From NCBI GenBank assembly GCA_017513135.1, contig JAFWDH010000022.1, forward strand, positions 124,001-188,000: DNA of 64,000 nt, given 5' to 3'. Source of the DNA: Oscillospiraceae bacterium. Its GTDB lineage: Bacteria; Bacillota; Clostridia; Oscillospirales; Ruminococcaceae. Positions 59,963 through 64,000 of this stretch are shown here, piece by piece (position 1 is the first letter of the stretch; each line of letters starts with the position of its first letter). The translations under genes were made by a program, and so were the position numbers. The notes beneath the pieces were generated by a model. It was not told the DNA's origin. It did no database searches and saw only the letters and a program-made list of their open reading frames with translations.

Positions 59963-61084
59963 ATGGAAGAAAAGAAAAGAATCTTGGAACCATACGGAGA
60001 TATAGATCTCCAGATGCTCAAGGATATCACCCTTTCAAAAGGAATATCCGGGCATGAAGCCGGCTGTTCAAGAGTCGTTAAGAAGTACCTGGAAGGACAC
60101 GTAGATGAGATCGGATATGACAATCTCGGTTCCATTTTCGGAGTCCAGAAAGGCAACGGAAAAGGCTCTCAGCCTGCTCCCAAGGTCGCGATCTTCGGCC
60201 ATATGGATGAGATAGGCTTCTATGTCAGAGAGATCGAGGACTGCGGGTACCTCAGAGTCGTGCCTGCAGGCGGGCACTGGACCCACGTCCTTCTGGACCA
60301 GGAAGTTCTTGTCACCACAAGAGAAGGCAAGGAGATCTACGGAGTGCTCGGATTCGTTCCCGCGCACGGTCTTGCTCCTGAAGTTGCAAAGACAGTCAAG
60401 GATCTTGACGAGCTTTACATCGATATCGGTGTATGCGACAAGCAGGAAGCGGAAGATGCCGGAATCAGGATCGGCGATATGGTCTCTCTCAAGACCGATT
60501 TCGTCGAAATGGAGAATCCGAACTATCTCTGCTCAAAAGCCTGGGATGACAGAGTAGGTGTCGCGATCGCTGTCGACGTAGTACGTCAGCTAACATCTGC
60601 GGAACACTATGCGGACGTCTACGCGGTAGGATCAACGCAGGAAGAAGTGGGCCTGCGCGGTGCCAAGACCGCAGCTTATACGGTCTGCCCAGATATCGGG
60701 ATCGCAATAGACTCCACATATGCCAGGGATGTACCCGGCGCCAAGTACGGAACTAATCTGGGGTCGGGAGTGACTCTCTCGGTCATGGACGGTTCAGTCA
60801 TCGGCAACAGAGAGCTCATCTACTATATGGAGGACATCTGCAAGGAATGCGGGATCGACTTCGTATACGACCTCTTCCTCAGAGGAGGCACTGACTCCGG
60901 AGAGATACACAAGACCGGAAGCGGAATAGTCAATATGACTCTTTCCATCCCCTCCAGATATATCCACGCTCACAGAGCTATCATTCACAGAAAAGACTAC
61001 GCCGATACCGTGTCTTTGCTCGTTGAATTCTGCAAGCGTGTTGACTGGGATCTTGTCAATAAATTCCGCGCAAGTAACAGATGA
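59963..61084 (+). CDS. M42-family aminopeptidase (glutamyl aminopeptidase/TET type)
   Basis: 373 residues. Metal and catalytic residues: IFGHMDEIGF (His, catalytic Asp), SKAWDDRVG (bridging Asp), STQEEVGLRGA (catalytic Glu pair), AIDSTYA (Asp) and SRYIHAHRA (His). A PDZ-like insertion lies at about 90-190. M42 enzymes form dodecameric cytoplasmic particles that trim short peptides, often with acidic N-termini. Six bases after oppA, with no promoter between, so peptide import and trimming are co-expressed. Confidence 0.92.
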   Translation: MEEKKRILEPYGDIDLQMLKDITLSKGISGHEAGCSRVVKKYLEGHVDEIGYDNLGSIFGVQKGNGKGSQPAPKVAIFGHMDEIGFYVREIEDCGYLRVVPAGGHWTHVLLDQEVLVTTREGKEIYGVLGFVPAHGLAPEVAKTVKDLDELYIDIGVCDKQEAEDAGIRIGDMVSLKTDFVEMENPNYLCSKAWDDRVGVAIAVDVVRQLTSAEHYADVYAVGSTQEEVGLRGAKTAAYTVCPDIGIAIDSTYARDVPGAKYGTNLGSGVTLSVMDGSVIGNRELIYYMEDICKECGIDFVYDLFLRGGTDSGEIHKTGSGIVNMTLSIPSRYIHAHRAIIHRKDYADTVSLLVEFCKRVDWDLVNKFRASNR

Positions 61085-61107
61085 TCTCACTGCGAACAAG
61101 TTAATGT

Positions 61108-61137
61108 AAAAGGCCAGCCGAACGGCTGGCCTTTTCT
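61108..61137. terminator. Bidirectional terminator
   Basis: Perfect 13-bp stem (61108-61120 against 61123-61135) closing on a very tight loop, T-run after it and A-run before it. It lies between the convergent M42 and AI-2E family genes. Confidence 0.9.
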
Positions 61138-61164
61138 TATATCTTTTTTCGTTTGGTACTTATA

Positions 61165-62307
61165 CTATTCCGACACTTCGCCTTTGTCAGCCGGAGCCGG
61201 AACACTGCCATTCTCTTCCTCATCATCAAGTTCTCTGTAGAAATTGATGATCTCCGCCTTCTGAAGCTGTACGAGGACAACAGCGATCACAGGGAGAGCA
61301 AGCATACCAAGCAGTCCCTGTGCCTTCAGTCCGACATACATCAGCACCAGGGTCAGGAGCGGATGTATGCCTACCTGCTCGCCTACGATCTTGGGCTCGA
61401 TAATATTTCTGACTATCGTCATCACCACATACCCGATGAAAAGCACGACCGCCTGAGTGTAGTTGCCCGAAACCAGATCTATGATGATCCACGGGATCAG
61501 AATAGTCGAGATACCTACTATCGGCATGAAGTCAAACAGTGAGATCAGGAAAGCAACCGTGACCGCCCTCTGAACACTTGCCGCAAACATGAGCACCGTC
61601 ATCTCCGCCATGGTGATGAGCATGATAAGAGAATAAGAAGCAAGGTATTTCACGATGGTATTGAAGAAGTTGTTTTTTACATGTCCAAGGAAGAACAGCT
61701 GTCTCCTGCTGAGCTGTTTCTTGAGGAAACGCATCACTCTGTCATAATCAAATGCTATGAAGTACACTGAAATGACTGTCATAAGCAATGTCATAAGGAA
61801 TGACGGGAATGAAGACAGAACGTTTGTCAGCCACTGAACGATCCTGACTGAAGAGTTTGTCACCAGAGATCCCAGCGATGTCAGTATCGCTTCAGCCGTG
61901 CTTTCCAGAATAGATCCGACTGTCGGACCGAGGATATCTATAAAATCGGTCCTTTCATACCACTGAAGAGCCATCTGGATATATGGCTCTACTGATCTGG
62001 TATAGATCGTCGGTACAGCGGTTATAACATCCTTGAGGCTGGTTACTAGTTTTATCCCGCAGAGCACGACGATGAGGATCAATAGGATGACAGCAAGAGT
62101 GAGAACGATCAGAGCGCTGTTCTTTCTGCTCATACCCGTCTTCCTGGAGAACAGAATGATGGGTCCCTTAAAGATATAGTTGATGACAAAAGCCAATACG
62201 AACGGCAGGATATACTGCAGACCGTATTTCAGAAAAACAAAAATAATGGCACAGATGATACCGAAGTAAGCAACGTTTACCAGAAAGTTTATCTTCTTTT
62301 TATCCAC
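61165..62307 (-). CDS. AI-2E family transporter (YtvI/PerM-like)
   Basis: 380 residues with about eight hydrophobic segments. The family-typical C-terminal region FLISLFDFMPIVGISTILIPW, followed by EPKIVGEQVGIHPLLTLVLMYVGLKAQG, is clear. Members include YtvI of sporulating Firmicutes, E. coli PerM/YdiK and the autoinducer-2 exporter TqsA; Na+/H+ antiport has also been reported in the family. The actual substrate is unknown. The acidic C-terminal tail is cytoplasmic. It starts 14 bases after recN, so the two are probably co-transcribed. Confidence 0.85.
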   Translation of the reverse strand: MDKKKINFLVNVAYFGIICAIIFVFLKYGLQYILPFVLAFVINYIFKGPIILFSRKTGMSRKNSALIVLTLAVILLILIVVLCGIKLVTSLKDVITAVPTIYTRSVEPYIQMALQWYERTDFIDILGPTVGSILESTAEAILTSLGSLVTNSSVRIVQWLTNVLSSFPSFLMTLLMTVISVYFIAFDYDRVMRFLKKQLSRRQLFFLGHVKNNFFNTIVKYLASYSLIMLITMAEMTVLMFAASVQRAVTVAFLISLFDFMPIVGISTILIPWIIIDLVSGNYTQAVVLFIGYVVMTIVRNIIEPKIVGEQVGIHPLLTLVLMYVGLKAQGLLGMLALPVIAVVLVQLQKAEIINFYRELDDEEENGSVPAPADKGEVSE

Positions 62308-62321
62308 TGCTGATGATCTCC

Positions 62322-63998
62322 TTAGGTGTTCTGCGCTATCTCAAGCATCTCTGACGCATTCCGAAGCGCAGTATCCGTTATATTCTCGCCTGAAATGATC
62401 CTGGCTATCTCACGCACCCTCTCCTCTTTATCAAGTGTCCGTACGGAAGTATATGTCCGTCCATCCGATACGCTCTTCTCTATCTTCAGCTGAGCATGAG
62501 CGTATGCTGCTACCTGAGCTGAATGCGTCACGCAGATTATCTGATGATCCCTTGAGGTCTGACGGAGCTTTGAACCGATCCTCTGAGAACCGGTGCCGCT
62601 GACGCCGGTATCTATCTCATCGAAAATAAGCGTCGGTATGGCGTCCTTGTCTGCCATAACGCTCTTTATAGCAAGCATTATCCTTGAAAGCTCTCCGCCG
62701 GACGCTATTCTTGCGAGAGGTCTCGGATCCTCGCCGGCGTTCGCGGAGATATAGAACTCAACTATATCTAGCCCGGTCGCCGTAAGTTCCCTTGCCTGCT
62801 GCCAGTTGACCACGAAATCCACGTTCGGCATGTTCAGGAACTCCAGCTCACTCTTGATCTGAGCCTCAAACCGCAGGAACGCTGCCTTCCTTTCTGCCGA
62901 AAGCTCTCTCGCGGCCTTGACTGTTCTGCCCTTAAGCTCATCGAATCTGACTCTGAGCTGTGCCAGCCTCTCATCAGATGTCTCGATGCTCTCCAGTTCC
63001 TCCTGAGCGCTTACAAGATAATCAAGTATCTCCGGAATAGAATTTCCGTATTTCCGCTTCAGTCTGAATATCTGATCCAGTCTGTCTTCTATTGAGTTCA
63101 GTTCGTTGACATCAAAATCAAACCGGCTGAGCTGATCGCCTATCTCGGATGAGATCTCAGTCAGTTCATAATAGACATTTGACAATTTTGTACTGCAGCT
63201 GTCCATATCTTCCGAAAGTCCTTGAATATGCTCAAGGGTCGATACGGCAGAATACAGACGCGAGATCGCACCTTCCGAACTGTCCGATTCCGAACCGTTC
63301 AGGACCGTGTAGGCTTCGTTCAGCGCATCCAGATACTTTTCCGAATTCTTGATGAGGTTTCTTCTCTTCTGGAGCTCCTCTTCCTCATACTCCTCCAGTT
63401 CTGCCCTGCTGATCTCATCTATGTGATACCTGAGCAGATCCATGCGGGCTTCCTTATCTGCATCATCAGTGGACAGTTTTTCTATCTCTTTCTTGACTTC
63501 CATCAGTTCGCGGAAGAGATCAGAATATGCGTTCAGCAGTTCATGGTCCTCCGCATAACGATCCAGAACATGTATGTGCATCTCCGGTCTGAGCAGTTCC
63601 TGATTGTCCATCTGTCCGTGAATATTGACCAGATCCTGACAGAGTTCCCTCACAGTGGAAGCGGTAGCAGGCCTTCCGTTGATCCTGCAGCTGCTCTTTC
63701 CGTCCGCAGTTATCTCTCTCTGAAGTATAAGCTCTCCGTCACAGTCGTAGCCGTTCTCTCTCATCGCCTCGGCTGCAGCTTCCGGCACGTCATCGAATGA
63801 TGCGAAGATCACTGATTTCTGTGTCCCGGAACGGACTATATCTTTGGTAGTCCTGTTTCCGAGGATCGCATTTATGGAATCGATCAGTATGGATTTCCCC
63901 GCGCCGGTCTCGCCCGTGAGAACATTAAGACCTTCATAGAAACGGACATTGGCCTTTTCTATGACCGCAACGTTTTCAATGTCTAATTCACGAAGCAT
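62322..63998 (-). CDS. recN: DNA repair protein RecN
   Basis: 558 residues, complete. An SMC-like ATPase acting early in double-strand break repair. Walker A GETGAGKS (about 29-36) with the MLRELDIENVAVIE opening, then QDLVNIHGQMDNQELL. A long coiled coil covers about 150-380, and the C-terminal lobe has signature ASGGELSRIMLAIK, Walker B TLIFDEIDTGVSG and CVTHSAQVA. The ATG is at 63998, two bases from the window edge, so upstream sequence and promoter are not visible. In Clostridia recN usually follows argR; that cannot be checked here. Confidence 0.96.
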   Translation of the reverse strand: MLRELDIENVAVIEKANVRFYEGLNVLTGETGAGKSILIDSINAILGNRTTKDIVRSGTQKSVIFASFDDVPEAAAEAMRENGYDCDGELILQREITADGKSSCRINGRPATASTVRELCQDLVNIHGQMDNQELLRPEMHIHVLDRYAEDHELLNAYSDLFRELMEVKKEIEKLSTDDADKEARMDLLRYHIDEISRAELEEYEEEELQKRRNLIKNSEKYLDALNEAYTVLNGSESDSSEGAISRLYSAVSTLEHIQGLSEDMDSCSTKLSNVYYELTEISSEIGDQLSRFDFDVNELNSIEDRLDQIFRLKRKYGNSIPEILDYLVSAQEELESIETSDERLAQLRVRFDELKGRTVKAARELSAERKAAFLRFEAQIKSELEFLNMPNVDFVVNWQQARELTATGLDIVEFYISANAGEDPRPLARIASGGELSRIMLAIKSVMADKDAIPTLIFDEIDTGVSGTGSQRIGSKLRQTSRDHQIICVTHSAQVAAYAHAQLKIEKSVSDGRTYTSVRTLDKEERVREIARIISGENITDTALRNASEMLEIAQNT

Positions 63999-64000
63999 CA

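Overview
The window looks like chromosomal DNA of a Bacillota (Firmicutes) bacterium, most likely a peptide-fermenting member of the Clostridia. The basis is strong AGGAGG-type ribosome sites, Gram-positive lipoprotein signals, SpoVB-like and YtvI/AI-2E-like membrane proteins, RecN, AsnA and an unusually large peptidase set. No rRNA, tRNA, CRISPR array, insertion sequence or phage gene was seen. The family-level placement is inference.

Layout. 1-361: start of an SPFH-domain gene (minus, runs off the left edge). 806-7656 (plus): glycogen phosphorylase glgP, a family-1 carbohydrate esterase, a PlsC-like acyltransferase with a zinc ribbon, and a SpoVB-type flippase. 8252-13144: a COG2509-type flavoprotein, a small membrane protein, a bacterial PH-domain membrane protein, a FliB-like protein and a PAP2 phosphatase. 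13146-21639 (all minus): an M16C metalloprotease fused to a ferredoxin-thioredoxin-reductase-like domain, an orphan reverse transcriptase with a structured 136-nt leader, a 159-residue unknown protein, asnA, a TetR-like regulator with a long sensor-like C-terminus, and a GntR regulator.

21915-61084 is a peptide-use region. It has two complete Opp-type peptide importers: oppBCDFA on the minus strand (44091-49620) and oppBCDFA on the plus strand (54459-59956). Around them are 13 peptidases: two S9 serine peptidases, five M24 metallopeptidases, PepD and a Sapep-type M20 dipeptidase, PepC, an M28-like, an M29 and an M42 aminopeptidase. The same region carries a MarR-controlled heterodimeric ABC exporter, an MFS transporter, a MATE pump, a guanylate-kinase-like protein inside a peptidase operon, and a flavin reductase gene broken by one extra base. 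The inferred logic is oligopeptide import followed by stepwise cytoplasmic hydrolysis, including proline- and histidine-containing peptides. 61165-63998 (minus) holds an AI-2E family protein and recN.

The most unusual locus is 16269-17660. The reverse transcriptase has an intact YSDD site and lacks the usual retron motifs. It is preceded by an intergenic element that can fold into a closed, multi-stem RNA with a possible apical-loop pseudoknot, bounded by a perfect 15-bp inverted repeat in the position of retron a1/a2 arms. The gene directly downstream encodes the FTR-M16C fusion.
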